Source of the DNA: Plasmodium relictum
Taxonomy: Eukaryota > Apicomplexa > Aconoidasida > Haemosporida > Plasmodiidae
DNA length: 64,000 nt
Direction of reading: 5' to 3'
NCBI RefSeq assembly: GCF_900005765.1
Contig: NC_041691.1
Coordinates: 1,488,001-1,552,000, forward strand
The translations under genes were made by a program, and so were the position numbers. Below, one piece after another: positions 22,875 through 33,958 of the stretch (position 1 is the first letter of the stretch; each line of letters begins with the position of its first letter). The notes below the pieces were generated by a model. It did no database searches. It was not told the DNA's origin and saw only the letters and a program-made list of their open reading frames with translations.

Positions 22875-25554
22875 ATGAGTGAGGAAACATTGTGCAAACA
22901 AGATTCACTAAATTTTTTACTTAATGAAGAAGATGAGTTTATAAACATATTTAATTATAAGAATATAAAATGTTTTAAGTCACCTCATTATATTTATATA
23001 GGACAAATTAGAAGTATAAATTAATTTTAAAAATATGTGATATATAATCATTTTTATTAGCCAAACAATTCAATAAAATAACTTAAAATTTTTTAATAAT
23101 GTAAACTTATTTAATATTTAATTAAATAATTTTAAAAATAAAACATTGTTAAAAAAAAAATATATATATAATTATATATTCATTAAATATATATTCTTTT
23201 TTTTCTCCTTTTTACGTAATAAAAGATAATGAAAGTTTTTTAGGAAAAGAAAATATATGCGAGGATATATATAAAAAAAATGATGATATAAAAAAAGATA
23301 CTACTAAAGAATATGCATATCATAAAGAAAAGTTAGAAAAAAAAAAAAAAAAAATTATTAAATATATAAAAGAGGGATATGGCATTTTGTTAAGCTTAAG
23401 AAAAAATATATATGATGAAGAAATAATAGTAAATAAATTTATTGGAAATTGGAAGAATGATAAAAAAAATGGTTTGGGTCTTAACATTTTTCTAAATAAA
23501 AATATTTTCTTTGGTTATTATGAAAATGATTTAAGGAATGGATGGGGTTATTTAGAATGGAAGAATAGTTCATCAAAATTTCAAGGATATTGGTTAAATA
23601 ATTCTATAAATGGTAAAGGAATGTATAGTAATAAATATTTTAGTTATGATGGAAATTTCTACAATAATAAGTTTTTAAATTCATGTGGGGAATGGATGAA
23701 TATTTTTGAGCTGGAGAAAAATAATAAAACTCACGCAAATAACAATATAATCTCAAATAATATACATTTAATTTTATTACCCTTTGATTTCATAAAAGCC
23801 CATTTAAAAAAAATTGTTGAAATTATTAAGCATAATTTCAATAAAGTTCCATTTATTATGTGCACTAAAAAATTCATAGAAAAAAATAAAAATTTCAATT
23901 TATCTAAATTTGTATTTTTAAGCTATTATTTTGATTCATCTGAACTATTACACGATTTTAATGAGAAGCTATTTTTTGATAATTTTAAAAATAATAATAG
24001 TGAAAACAAGAAAATAGAAAAAGTAGGATTTAAGAAATCAAATTACAATCATGATAATTTATCCTCTTTCGAAAATTCTACTACCTCAGAAATTAATAAT
24101 GAATTAAATAGTTCACATTATTTTAATAATTCTATTGAATCATATGATTCCGATAACTCAAAGGGTTCTTATGAATTTAATAATTCTAATAATCATAAAA
24201 ATTCCAATGAATCTGATTATTTTAACGAATTTAATGATTCCAATGAATATAATAATTTTAGTGAGCCTAATAACTCCAATGATTCTTGTCCAAATGTTAA
24301 TTATTCTACTGTTTCTAATTATTCTAATGATTCCAATGATTCATTCAATTTTCAATTAAAAAAAAATAACTCTTCAAATGGTTCAAATTCAATCAGTTTG
24401 AAAACTGTTTGCATATATGGAAATGAAAGCGACAAAAGTGAACTGAAGGAATATCTAAAAAATGAGCGTAAATCAAGTGATTTAAAAAATAAAAGTTTCC
24501 TTGGTTCATTTTCAAAAAATAATGATAATTTAAAAATAGATAAAACTGATTTTAAGAAAAGTTGCAATTTTAATTCTGGAAAGATTTATAACACTTCTAT
24601 CAATTTAGAAGAAAAGAGAAAAAATAAAATACACAATTTAATTAACAGTTATTTAAATATGTATATAGACACTGATGACAGTTTAAGTAATTATTCTATA
24701 ATGTCTAGTGAAACAGAAGTCTCTGATGATAGTGTGAATTCCAAGAAAATAGAAAAAAAGGAAAATGATATTCAGGAAGAAAATGATACAGATAAGAGGC
24801 AAGAAAAACATAAAGAGGAAGAAGAAAAAGAACGAAAAAGCGAAAAGAAAAAAAAGAAAATGAATAATAAATTTGTAGAAATGGTTAAAAATGATGAAGA
24901 ATGTAATTCTTTTGATGTTAATAGAAAAATTGAGGAAGAATTACCAAAAATAAAAGTAGACATCAGTTTTTTAATAAAAATTATAAATATGAATCTATCA
25001 TGTAAACATATAATTAAAAAAAAAATAAAGAATTCTTTGTTATTAAAGTACCCGTTCATTTTTAATTTAAATATTAGTGAGAATAAAAATAAATATGAAA
25101 ATATAGATAACGAATTGCTACTAGAGAATTGTAAAATACCTGAATTTTGGTTATAAAAAAAAAAAAAAAAAAAAAGATTAATCATATTAATTTCAAAAAT
25201 TATTAATTTATCAATATAAATATATATAAATTTTTTTTTTTTTTTAATAGGGATTTAAAGAGTTATTTTTGTAATATTGCAACAAAACTACCTGAAGAAA
25301 TATTCAGTCCTTTATATTTTGATTTAAATAATTCATATAAAAGTATTATAAGATTTTCAAAATTAGAAGAAAAAAATATGAATGATAACTTAAGTGAAAA
25401 AAAATTTTGTAATAATTTTAATCTAAATTTTTTTGTCATTACAGATTTATTAGTTGATGAAACAAAAGATGTATATTTTTTAAAAGAATTAATAAAAAAT
25501 AAATTTAATAATTATTCATACTTAAATAGTTTATTTTTTCTTATAATTGAATAA
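22875..25554 (+). CDS. MORN-repeat protein
   Basis: Three exons: 22875-23013, 23226-25149 and 25251-25554. They total 2367 bases, giving 788 aa, with the frame kept at both junctions (IRN/NESFLG and EFW/DLKSY). MORN motifs cluster in the first 200 residues or so: FIGNWKNDKKNGLGL, FFGYYENDLRNGWGYLEW, FQGYWLNNSINGKGMYS and YDGNFYNNKF. MORN repeats usually bind membranes or act as scaffolds; no catalytic domain is visible. The middle is an Asn/Ser/Glu-rich low-complexity tract, then a Lys/Glu-rich stretch. The C-terminal block, LPEEIFSPLYFDLNN onward, looks ordered but I cannot assign it. The donor at 25150 could alternatively lie about 20 bases upstream (GTAAAA at 25130). The precise target is unknown. 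Confidence 0.85.
24090..24350 (+). repeat. Asn/Ser/Glu low-complexity tract inside MORN gene
   Basis: Degenerate repeats of a codon pattern for NSNES/NDSNE-like pentapeptides, with aat, tcc and gat codons dominating. The sequence is coding and in frame, and probably variable between isolates. Confidence 0.75.
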
Positions 25555-26013
25555 TCTATTTAAATTAATATATTATATTATGCTTGAAAAAAAAAAAAAA
25601 CTCATAAAAAATGTTAATTTTATATATGTTTCTAGATATATATAAAAAAGAAGAAAAAAAAAAAAAAAAAATATAAATATTAAATACTTCAAAATATTAA
25701 AAATATAAAATTAAAAAGATAGACACAAAAACTGATTAAAATTCAATAATATGTTATAAAAATTGACTAAATTGTTATAAAATTTAATAAAATAATATGT
25801 AAAACAAAGTTATATGAAATTAAAAAAATATACATATATATAGTAATAAATAAATGTAATGTGTATAAAATTAAAGTTGTATATATATTTTCAATAATAT
25901 TATAAAATATATTACCTAAAATTTATACCTAAATAAGTAAAAAATATAAGGAGCAATTTAAAGAAAATTTCATTCTATTAATATATGTATGTACTTTAAA
26001 AAAAAAAAAAAAA
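25555..26013. other. Convergent 3' intergenic region
   Basis: About 460 bases between two convergent stops (MORN gene and MCM-binding protein). A/T-rich with A-runs; presumably both 3' UTRs. Nothing else seen. Confidence 0.65.
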
Positions 26014-28752
26014 TTAAATATATAACTTATTTAAATGATTCATTCTTAATCTTCTTTCATTTTCTAATTTCATGATATAATTCCAGTGATCTTTTTTTAT
26101 TTCATCAAATCCATCTGAAAAAGCTAAAATTCTAGACATACATATCCAAGAATTTAAAAGAAATTGATTTACTTCTTTGTTTTTTTGTCTCAAAGAAACA
26201 AAAGATTCAGTAATGTAATTTGTTATATCAGGATGAATTTTGGCTGGATTATTTTTTAATAATAAATAATTTACATATCTTCTAAATTGCATTAATTCAT
26301 TTTCACTAGGTTTATAGTTTTTATTTGTGTTAATAAATTCTTTTGAAAAAATTTGGTTGACATCTTTTTCATTTTCATTTATATCATCCTTATATTGATT
26401 ATATTTATCCCTGTTTTCATTATTAATATTATTTTTCTTTTTATCTATCTCATTTTTTAAATTAAAATCCCTTTTATTTTCATTATAATTCATATTTTGT
26501 GAGTGTAATATCGGTATAGTTATGTCAATATAATTTTTAAACATTGATTGTTTTTTTGACAAAATTAGTATATTACTTTGAGTTTCAAAAGTGATATCTG
26601 TATTAAAAATAAAAGGAATTTCTTGAGATACAATTAACCTTTCTATGCATTGGAAATTTTTCAAACTAATATTATTAAGTTTACCAACTTCCAATAAACA
26701 CTCATCAAAAGCGACATATGTATTATTTGCCAATTGCAGCTTTCCCTTTTCTAATTCACCAAATTTATGATTCATAACAGACACTAAATATTTGCTACTT
26801 AATTTCCTTAATATAAGAGGAATATATCTATACAATGGAATTAAATTTTTAATCATTTTATTCATTTTTCTAGCATGTTTAGGATAACTCTTTTTTGATT
26901 CCTTTTGACAATTTTCTTGTATATTTAAGTTACATTCAGCATTTTTTTGAAATAAGTTTTTTTCATTTTCATTATTTTTAAATACTTTTCTAGATTCTTT
27001 TTTACTGTTAAATATTTCATTGCTTATATCTTTTATAAATTCATTCTTAACATCATTTAAACTATCTGTATCATTTTCACCAATACTTACTTTATGTTCT
27101 GGACATTTTTCTTCTTTATAATCAATATTAAAAATATTTAAACTAATTTTTCCTAATTTTAATTTACTTTCTTTGATATAGTTTCCACATAAATAAAAAA
27201 AAAAGTAATGAGCGACTAACAAATCGTTAGAAAAAGATCTTGATATATATATAAGAAGATACTTTCTTAATTCATTAATATCTTTAAAAGGCCCATTCTC
27301 AAGAATATTTGATAATTCATTCGTAAATAATATGCAATTATTTAAAGGATTAAAGTAATTTATTTTAGTATATTGGAACACGTGAATACATGGATATTTT
27401 AAAAAATTTTGATCATAAAAAAAATAGAAATTCATATTTTTTTTATAATCATCATAATCCCTTATTTGGTGTTTACGATAAATTCCAATAACTTCAATTA
27501 TATCATTTAATTTTAGAAAATTATTAGCATTATCTCCATTATATTGACTATTATCATCATATATTTTTATTATACATCCAATTTTTCCTTTCTTCTGATT
27601 TACACTAATATTTTTATCTATATTATATATATTATCTGATTTACTATTTTTATAATCATCATTAATGCTTTCTTTTAATGTATCTAATTCAATGTTGTAA
27701 TTAGATTCTTTTAAAATTTTTATATTATCATTATTACTATCAAAACTAACATTATCACTGTTCTTATAGTTTGAAATATTGGTGGAGCATATGGAATAAT
27801 TATCATTATTGTTTATGTTCTTCATGTATTCAATATTTTTTCTATTTTTTAAAAAAATCTCATAATTACTATGATATGAAGAATAATCACATAATTCTTT
27901 GCACCATGAACTTTTATTTCCAGGTATACTAGTACAGAAAAATAAATATCGTTTCCAATACTTTTTAAAATTATAGTCATTACTGTAAAAATATATATTA
28001 TTATAATTATTATCAATACAATCTTCTTTTTTATGATTATTATTATTTACATATATTTCTTCATTCTCTTTAGTGTTCTGTCTTATTTCTTTATCAATTT
28101 CAATATCTTCTTTTTCTTTATGATATTTTTCGAAATTTAACTCATAATATTCTCCATAATGTTTCCTATCATTATCATCAATTATTTCATAATTTTCTTC
28201 TGTATCAATATAATCTTTATATTTCGAGCTTTTCATAATAATTTCTCCATTTTTTTTATTTTTTAATTTATAAATCCCTAAATAACTTTCAGGTGAAATT
28301 ATTTGCTGAATCATACAAGTCCACCTAACTAAAGTAGCATCTTTTAGTTCTTCTAAATATTCGATAGTATTTAAACATATACATTTTTCTACTATATCAT
28401 TACAAACAAATAAATTTTCCTTTTTCTTTTTTATGTTTATATTATGTGATTCATTAGCCGTATTTAGTTCACTCAAATTGGAATTTTCATTATTTAAATT
28501 TAACTTTTTGAAATTATTGGGTTCATTATTTAAATTGGTCTTATTGCAGTCTTCGTTATTTTTAATTAAATTCTCATTTATATTATCTTTTTTTATTTTA
28601 TTTTCTTCTACTTCATTTTTTTTCTCTCTATTTCCTAATTTTATATATTTATTAACTACAATTCCATCATCCCAATAGGAATCAATATCTTTGTCACCAT
28701 ATATTTTCATATAATTTATAAAACATTCATCAATTTGTTTTAAAACATTCAT
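26014..28752 (-). CDS. MCMBP: MCM-binding protein homologue
   Basis: Single exon, 912 aa. MCMBP binds MCM2-7 subunits in the nucleus and helps unload or assemble the replicative helicase. The family N-terminal signature is visible near residues 138-165 (LVRWTCMIQQIISPESYLGI), followed by a segment like the family's PVPGES (TSIPGNKSSWCKEL). An OB-like strand block lies near 400-430 (LKLNDIIEVIGIYR). The C-terminal helical region holds MQFRRYVNYLLLKN, ITESFVSLRQKN and LLNSWICMSRILAFSDG. The last of these aligns with the MCMBP C-terminus, where a long-helix LLxxARLLSLS-type motif precedes a final Trp and Leu-Glu-Arg-Arg. It is longer than the roughly 640 aa human form because of Asn/Lys-rich spacers at about 45-110, 300-380 and 560-640. 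The next gene on this strand lies 1.4 kb upstream, so it is not cotranscribed in any obvious way. Confidence 0.85.
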   Translation of the reverse strand: MNVLKQIDECFINYMKIYGDKDIDSYWDDGIVVNKYIKLGNREKKNEVEENKIKKDNINENLIKNNEDCNKTNLNNEPNNFKKLNLNNENSNLSELNTANESHNINIKKKKENLFVCNDIVEKCICLNTIEYLEELKDATLVRWTCMIQQIISPESYLGIYKLKNKKNGEIIMKSSKYKDYIDTEENYEIIDDNDRKHYGEYYELNFEKYHKEKEDIEIDKEIRQNTKENEEIYVNNNNHKKEDCIDNNYNNIYFYSNDYNFKKYWKRYLFFCTSIPGNKSSWCKELCDYSSYHSNYEIFLKNRKNIEYMKNINNNDNYSICSTNISNYKNSDNVSFDSNNDNIKILKESNYNIELDTLKESINDDYKNSKSDNIYNIDKNISVNQKKGKIGCIIKIYDDNSQYNGDNANNFLKLNDIIEVIGIYRKHQIRDYDDYKKNMNFYFFYDQNFLKYPCIHVFQYTKINYFNPLNNCILFTNELSNILENGPFKDINELRKYLLIYISRSFSNDLLVAHYFFFYLCGNYIKESKLKLGKISLNIFNIDYKEEKCPEHKVSIGENDTDSLNDVKNEFIKDISNEIFNSKKESRKVFKNNENEKNLFQKNAECNLNIQENCQKESKKSYPKHARKMNKMIKNLIPLYRYIPLILRKLSSKYLVSVMNHKFGELEKGKLQLANNTYVAFDECLLEVGKLNNISLKNFQCIERLIVSQEIPFIFNTDITFETQSNILILSKKQSMFKNYIDITIPILHSQNMNYNENKRDFNLKNEIDKKKNNINNENRDKYNQYKDDINENEKDVNQIFSKEFINTNKNYKPSENELMQFRRYVNYLLLKNNPAKIHPDITNYITESFVSLRQKNKEVNQFLLNSWICMSRILAFSDGFDEIKKDHWNYIMKLENERRLRMNHLNKLYI

Positions 28753-30163
28753 TTTAATAATAATAAAGAAAAAAAATTATTAAGAAATACTATAATATAT
28801 TTATATGATAAGACACTATTATTTTTTTTTTTTTTACATCTTAGTTAAAATTTTTTTTTTTTATTTCCTATGGAGTTTTCCTTTTTTTTTTTTTAATTAC
28901 ATAATTTTTTTTTAAATATAAGATCTATTTCAGAACTTCATTATTTTTAATTTTTATATTTTTTTTTTAATTGCACATACTATTTTAAAATTCTTATTTA
29001 TTGTTTTTTTTTTTTCTTTATTTTATAATTTTTTATTCGCATGAAAACTTTTTTTTTTAGTGCTAGTTTTCTTTTTTTATTTTACATTCAAATAATATTT
29101 TTTTCTTTTATTAATTCTTTCATTTTTTTTTTTATTCAGACAATATATTTATTTTTTCACCTTTATGGTATATTTAAAACATAAGTTATATTTTCTAAAA
29201 ATTAATTTTTTTTTTTTTTGTTATTATGGATTTTCCATAATTATATAAGCATATTTAAATAATTAAAAAGTAAAACAATTAAATGGTTATATATCTTTTC
29301 AAGGTGGAATTTTTGTTTAATTAAATAAATCTACATTTAAATGTTTTAATGAAAATTTTTTTTAATAAAATACATATATTTATTAATATTATATACAACA
29401 ATCACCTAAACATTTTATTAATTTTCACAAAGATTTTTAAATTAATTGTATTAATTTTTTTTTTTATGAAATATGCGTAAAAAATTCGCTTGAATTTCAA
29501 AAATAATTAAGAAGAGTAAAAATATTTAATGACAATAATTTATTCAACTAAAACATTTGTAATTAAGGTTTTTATCTAATATATTAGCTTCATTTTTCTT
29601 TTTAATTTTAAGAGAGGTTTTAATGAAAAATTTTCTCCAAACTAAAAAATGTTGAAAATAAGAAATCATCATTAAGAATATATAGTTTTATAATTGCTAT
29701 AAACTTCATTTTTTTTTTCTTCTAAAAAAATTTTTAAACTTTTATAATAATTTTAAAAATAAAATCAAATATATAAACTGGAACATATAAATAATTGTTC
29801 ATAAAAAAAAAAAATGTGTCTTATATCAAAATAAAATTAAAAAAAAAAAAAAAGGCAATTTTATGTCCATTTTAATGAATTTACATATAGAATAATAATA
29901 ACAATTAAAAAAAACGGTAAAATAAAAAATAATATTACGAACAATTTAAAGTAATAAAGAAAAATATTTAATAAATTTTTCAAAGAAAAATAGTGAATAT
30001 CATATATTAAATAAGCAAATATATATAATTTTCAATTAAAATGTTAATTAGAATTTTAAAAATAACATGAATAAGCTTTTTTGTTGATTTTATATAAATA
30101 CATAACTTAGTTGCATAATTTCCCTTTAAAATTACAACTAATTATATTTTTATGTGTACATTT
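28753..30163. other. Intergenic region between MCMBP and first nuclease gene
   Basis: About 1.4 kb. The part next to the MCMBP start (28800-29230) is unusually rich in T-runs on the plus strand, so A-runs in the gene's direction. No exon or RNA gene recognised. Confidence 0.6.
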
Positions 30164-31135
30164 TCAAAGATCATCAGGAACATTTAAAAGCATATCTCTT
30201 AAATAATATGATAATCTATATCCTGCTATAATCATTTGTTTGTTTAATAATTCTTTTAATTTAAGAACAAAATGCTGATTAACTTTAATTGGTACATCTT
30301 TACTTAATGTGGATAAAGGAAAATGAGAATAAATATGATTAACAGCTAATTCATGGGATTCACCTGCTATGCTATCTATAAAATTCATTTTATCAGACGG
30401 ATTTAATATTCTATCATGGAAACTTATAGGAGGATAAGAACTCATCATTAAATGAGCATCTTTCTCAGCATCGTTAGTATTTATAAGAGGCCAACGTTTT
30501 TTTCTTGAGTTAAAAATGTTATCACATAAATGATGTAAGTTTCCCATGTAATTATGGTAAGATAAAGTAATTTCTAAACCTCCTTTATCTCCATGAGGAA
30601 AGTTCTTATTAAAAAATAATATTGCATGCATTGGCTGATGGAGGTCAGCAAATATATGAATGAAAAATCTTAGATAAAAGTTGTATGAAAAAAAAGTACC
30701 ATATTTAGCCTTTTTCTGTACTTGCACTAATGTTTTGTAAATATGTTTTAGTACTCCTATAGCATTATATTTTCCTTTCTGTGCATTTAAATAATATGAA
30801 GGAAGATTTATTTTTGTAGGATTATATGCAGTCGATACATAATGCCAATCACTAAATATATCTAATATTTCAACTCTTCTGACAGCATTAGGATAGAAAG
30901 GATTAAACTCATTTGGTTTTAAATGATCAGCCCATATTGAAGCACTTATCTTATCGTTAAAATCTTTATCTTCTTTATAATTTAATAGAATCCTATTGAG
31001 AATTCTTCTTTCTTTATCAGTTAAACCATCAAGTGCAATTGCAGTTATTATCATATGTACTTCATCGGACCAACACACATTTTTCTTAATAAAAAGAACG
31101 AAAAAAAATAATAATAATACTGTAAATTTAATCAT
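30164..31135 (-). CDS. P1/S1-type zinc nuclease, secreted (copy A)
   Basis: Single exon, 323 aa. A cleavable signal peptide covers about residues 1-21; the mature protein would begin at Trp22, the N-terminal zinc ligand typical of P1/S1 nucleases. All nine expected zinc ligands are visible with family spacing: Trp22, His27, Asp70 (WADH), His98 (DWHY), His160, Asp164, His170 (IHIFADLHQPMH), His201 and Asp205 (LHHLCD). Such enzymes cleave single-stranded DNA/RNA and often remove 3' phosphates; here it would act in the secretory pathway, a vacuole or outside the cell. The usual GDxGGN loop reads GDKGGL (182-187), losing the Asn. A paralogue lies 1.9 kb upstream on the same strand. Length is close to family size and there is no membrane anchor. 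Confidence 0.9.
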   Translation of the reverse strand: MIKFTVLLLFFFVLFIKKNVCWSDEVHMIITAIALDGLTDKERRILNRILLNYKEDKDFNDKISASIWADHLKPNEFNPFYPNAVRRVEILDIFSDWHYVSTAYNPTKINLPSYYLNAQKGKYNAIGVLKHIYKTLVQVQKKAKYGTFFSYNFYLRFFIHIFADLHQPMHAILFFNKNFPHGDKGGLEITLSYHNYMGNLHHLCDNIFNSRKKRWPLINTNDAEKDAHLMMSSYPPISFHDRILNPSDKMNFIDSIAGESHELAVNHIYSHFPLSTLSKDVPIKVNQHFVLKLKELLNKQMIIAGYRLSYYLRDMLLNVPDDL

Positions 31136-32992
31136 AATTTATACTAGAAAATTAAATAAAAAATATACATATTGGAATAGATATACATGCTTCTAAAGAA
31201 AAAGCATAAAATGAAAAATAATTTAAAAAATCCCAGAAATTTATGCAAACATATATTTATAATTTATAAAGTTACTATATTTTAAAATCTTGCGATTAAT
31301 CAAAAATATTTAAATATATATGTTTTTATTAAGTATCTCATTATTAAAAATTATCTAGAATTTAAAAATTTTTAATTTACTAAGTGAATAAAAAAAATAA
31401 CTAATATACTTTGAAAAAAAAAATTATGAAAGATACAAGGTATATTTTTATTTTAATCGTACATCTATAAGGGGGAAAAAAAAAAAGATTTTCTAAAAAT
31501 ACTTACGCATAAAATATATAATTATAATTTAATCATTTAAATTTTAATGCGTATAATTAAAAAAAAGAATAAAACTTTACATATAAAATTAATAATTAAA
31601 ATTTTATATTTAAAATATCAATAAATAAAAGTTTTTAAATTAGAATTTTTTATATTTGTAAATTTCTAAAACTATGTATAAATATATAGCTTTAAATGAA
31701 GTCAAAATACTCAATTCAAAATATTAGAAAATAAATTAAGAATAGATTGATTTAAAAAAAAAAAAAATCATACTAGAAAGAAAATTATTGCTATATATTT
31801 AAGTTAATATTAAAACTTTTAAGTATGCACTTGAATCTTTATTATTAAGATTTAATATATCGGGCATATCATCTTATTTTACTTTTTTTTTTTTTTTTGT
31901 TATCAGATAATTATCTTCTTTTATTAATAAATAATATTACTTAAAATAACTTAATTATAAAACTTATGAAGTATAATTTTTATATATGTTTTTGTTTAAA
32001 ATAATTAATAAAAAAAAAAATATATATATTTATATAATGAGATTATAGAGAATTTTTACATAACAAAAATTATAAGTGTTAATTATAAATGATATACAAA
32101 CTTTAATATTTTAGTCAAAAATGCTTATTAGTAAAGAGTAGGAATTCTAAGTATTTTAATTAAAAAATGTGTGCATGCATATACATTTCTAAATAAAGTA
32201 CTTAATGAGAATTAATATATGTATATATATTTAGAAGCTCCACATATAGATTACACTGATTTAGTGGAAACTTTTTTTATGGATTATTCTTCTTTTATTA
32301 AAGGATCATTTTAATGTTTTTTTCTTTTAAGGATAAATAAACAAATGGAAATAAATTCATGGAAAAGAAATTATATATGCTATCCATTTTTCTATTATTT
32401 GTTTTTTTTAATAATATTATCTTCAATATATTTTCCATTTTTTTAGTATTATTTAATTATTATTTTTACCAAGTATTATATTAATATTAAAATACTGTGT
32501 AACATTGAATATTTTTAGAATTAGCATTTTATTTTATTCTATTTTTTTTTTTTAAATTGACATTTATTACTTTAAAAAATAAAATAATGAAGTTAAATTT
32601 TTTTCAAAGAAATATGAATGAAATTACAGAATTTCCTTAAAAAAAAAAGAAAAAAAATGTATCAAACATAAAATATGTGTAAATTACAAAAAAGTAATGT
32701 ATCTTTATCATTTTATCAGGCAATAATAATTTCAATTAAAGCATAAATCAAATATTGTGTATATATTACGGGAAAATTAAATCATCAAAATAAAAACTAT
32801 ATTAAATAAATAAATATTCTTTCAATATTTTAAAATTTGAAAAAAATGATTTCTATTAAACAGTACGGGTATTTATATATATATGGCACATTCAAATATT
32901 TATTTTGCATATACGAATATATATTATGCATATGTAACTTTATAAAATGTATTTAAAGTATTTTTATTTTTAGTATTCATATATATATATAT
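31136..32992. other. Spacer between tandem nuclease genes
   Basis: About 1.9 kb carrying the promoter of copy A and the 3' end of copy B. Mostly A/T homopolymers. One short open frame with unusual codon content lies at 32219-32314 on the plus strand and is listed separately. Confidence 0.6.
32219..32314 (+). CDS. Possible micro-ORF, 31 aa, or orphan terminal exon
   Basis: ATG to TAA in one frame, beginning MYIYLEAPHIDYTDLVE and ending DYSSFIKGSF. Residue use (His, Asp, Pro, Glu, Gly) is richer than chance frames nearby, which are mostly Lys/Ile/Phe/Asn. An AG acceptor (tatttag at 32233-32234) also precedes EAPH, so this could be the last exon of a small gene. A preceding mini-exon at 32121-32130 (ATG CTT ATT A, then GTAAAG) would splice in frame to a 29 aa peptide. 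Nothing more can be said about function. Confidence 0.2.
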   Translation: MYIYLEAPHIDYTDLVETFFMDYSSFIKGSF

Positions 32993-33958
32993 TTAAACAA
33001 GATCTCTTGGAATATTAGCAATTATAACCTTTAAGTAACGTGTTAATCTATAGCCTGCTAAAACAATTTGCTCATTTAGTAATTTTTTTAAATTAAGAAC
33101 AAGAAAATCGTTTGTAATATAGGTAACATCCTCTTTTAAAGAATCATGATGAAAATTACAGTAAATGTATTTAATTGCTAAAGCATGAGAATCATTTACT
33201 ATGAAATCAAGATATTGTATTTCATCCATTTCTGTTTCTAATCTATTTCCAAAAGAATAAGGAGGATAACTTTTCTTTAATTCATCAGCTTTACTGAATA
33301 TTTCATTAAGAGAAATATTTGGCCATTTACTAGATCTTGAATAAAAAAGATTGTCACATAAAAGGTGTAATTTATCTACTTTGTCATTATATCGTATGGA
33401 AATCAAATTTCCTCCATTATCTCCTTTAGGAAAATATTTATTATAAAAACTTATTGTATGTAATGGTTGATGTGCATCACCAAATATATGAATAAAAAAT
33501 CGTAAATGAAAGTTGTAGGAAAAGTATGTACCATGATTTTCTTTTCTATTTACGTTTTTTAATGTAGTAAAAATAGATTTTAATATATGCAATGCATTAT
33601 CTCTTTTTTTATAGCATTTGCCATAAAAATCAATATCAACACCTAATGGGTTATAAGGAATACTAAAAAAATGCCAATTGTCCATTAAATTTAATATATC
33701 TACTCTTCTATTATAAACATGATCTTGATAATCAAATGATTTTATGTGATCTGGCCATACAGCTGCTGATACAGGATGATTAAATTCATTATCTTCTTTG
33801 AAATTTGAAAAAATTTTATTTAAAATTGCTCGTTCTTCATCATCTAAACCCTGATATGCAATAGCACTTACTAACAAATGGCCTTCATCTAACCAGCATG
33901 TACTTTTTTTAACAAGTATAAGAATAAAAAAAGCAAAATAAAATATAAACTTATCCAT
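32993..33958 (-). CDS. P1/S1-type zinc nuclease, secreted (copy B)
   Basis: Single exon, 321 aa, similar end to end to the neighbouring copy A. A signal peptide precedes Trp22. The zinc ligand set is complete: Trp22, His27, Asp70 (WPDH), His96 (NWHF), His157, Asp161, His167 (IHIFGDAHQPLH), His198 and Asp202 (LHLLCD). This copy keeps the canonical GDNGGN loop (179-184) and GDAHQPLH core, whereas copy A has GDKGGL and ADLHQPMH; copy B is therefore closer to characterised family members. The two copies share the tail pattern (LLN)(K/E)Q(M/I)(I/V)(I/L)AGYRL. The pair looks like an ancient tandem duplication. Probable role: nucleic acid degradation or salvage in a secretory or external compartment. 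Confidence 0.92.
   Translation of the reverse strand: MDKFIFYFAFFILILVKKSTCWLDEGHLLVSAIAYQGLDDEERAILNKIFSNFKEDNEFNHPVSAAVWPDHIKSFDYQDHVYNRRVDILNLMDNWHFFSIPYNPLGVDIDFYGKCYKKRDNALHILKSIFTTLKNVNRKENHGTYFSYNFHLRFFIHIFGDAHQPLHTISFYNKYFPKGDNGGNLISIRYNDKVDKLHLLCDNLFYSRSSKWPNISLNEIFSKADELKKSYPPYSFGNRLETEMDEIQYLDFIVNDSHALAIKYIYCNFHHDSLKEDVTYITNDFLVLNLKKLLNEQIVLAGYRLTRYLKVIIANIPRDLV

Noticed and set aside
24135-24359. Ile/Met-rich alternative frame inside the MORN gene
   Set aside because: It is a shifted reading of the Asn/Ser low-complexity tract and lacks independent signals.
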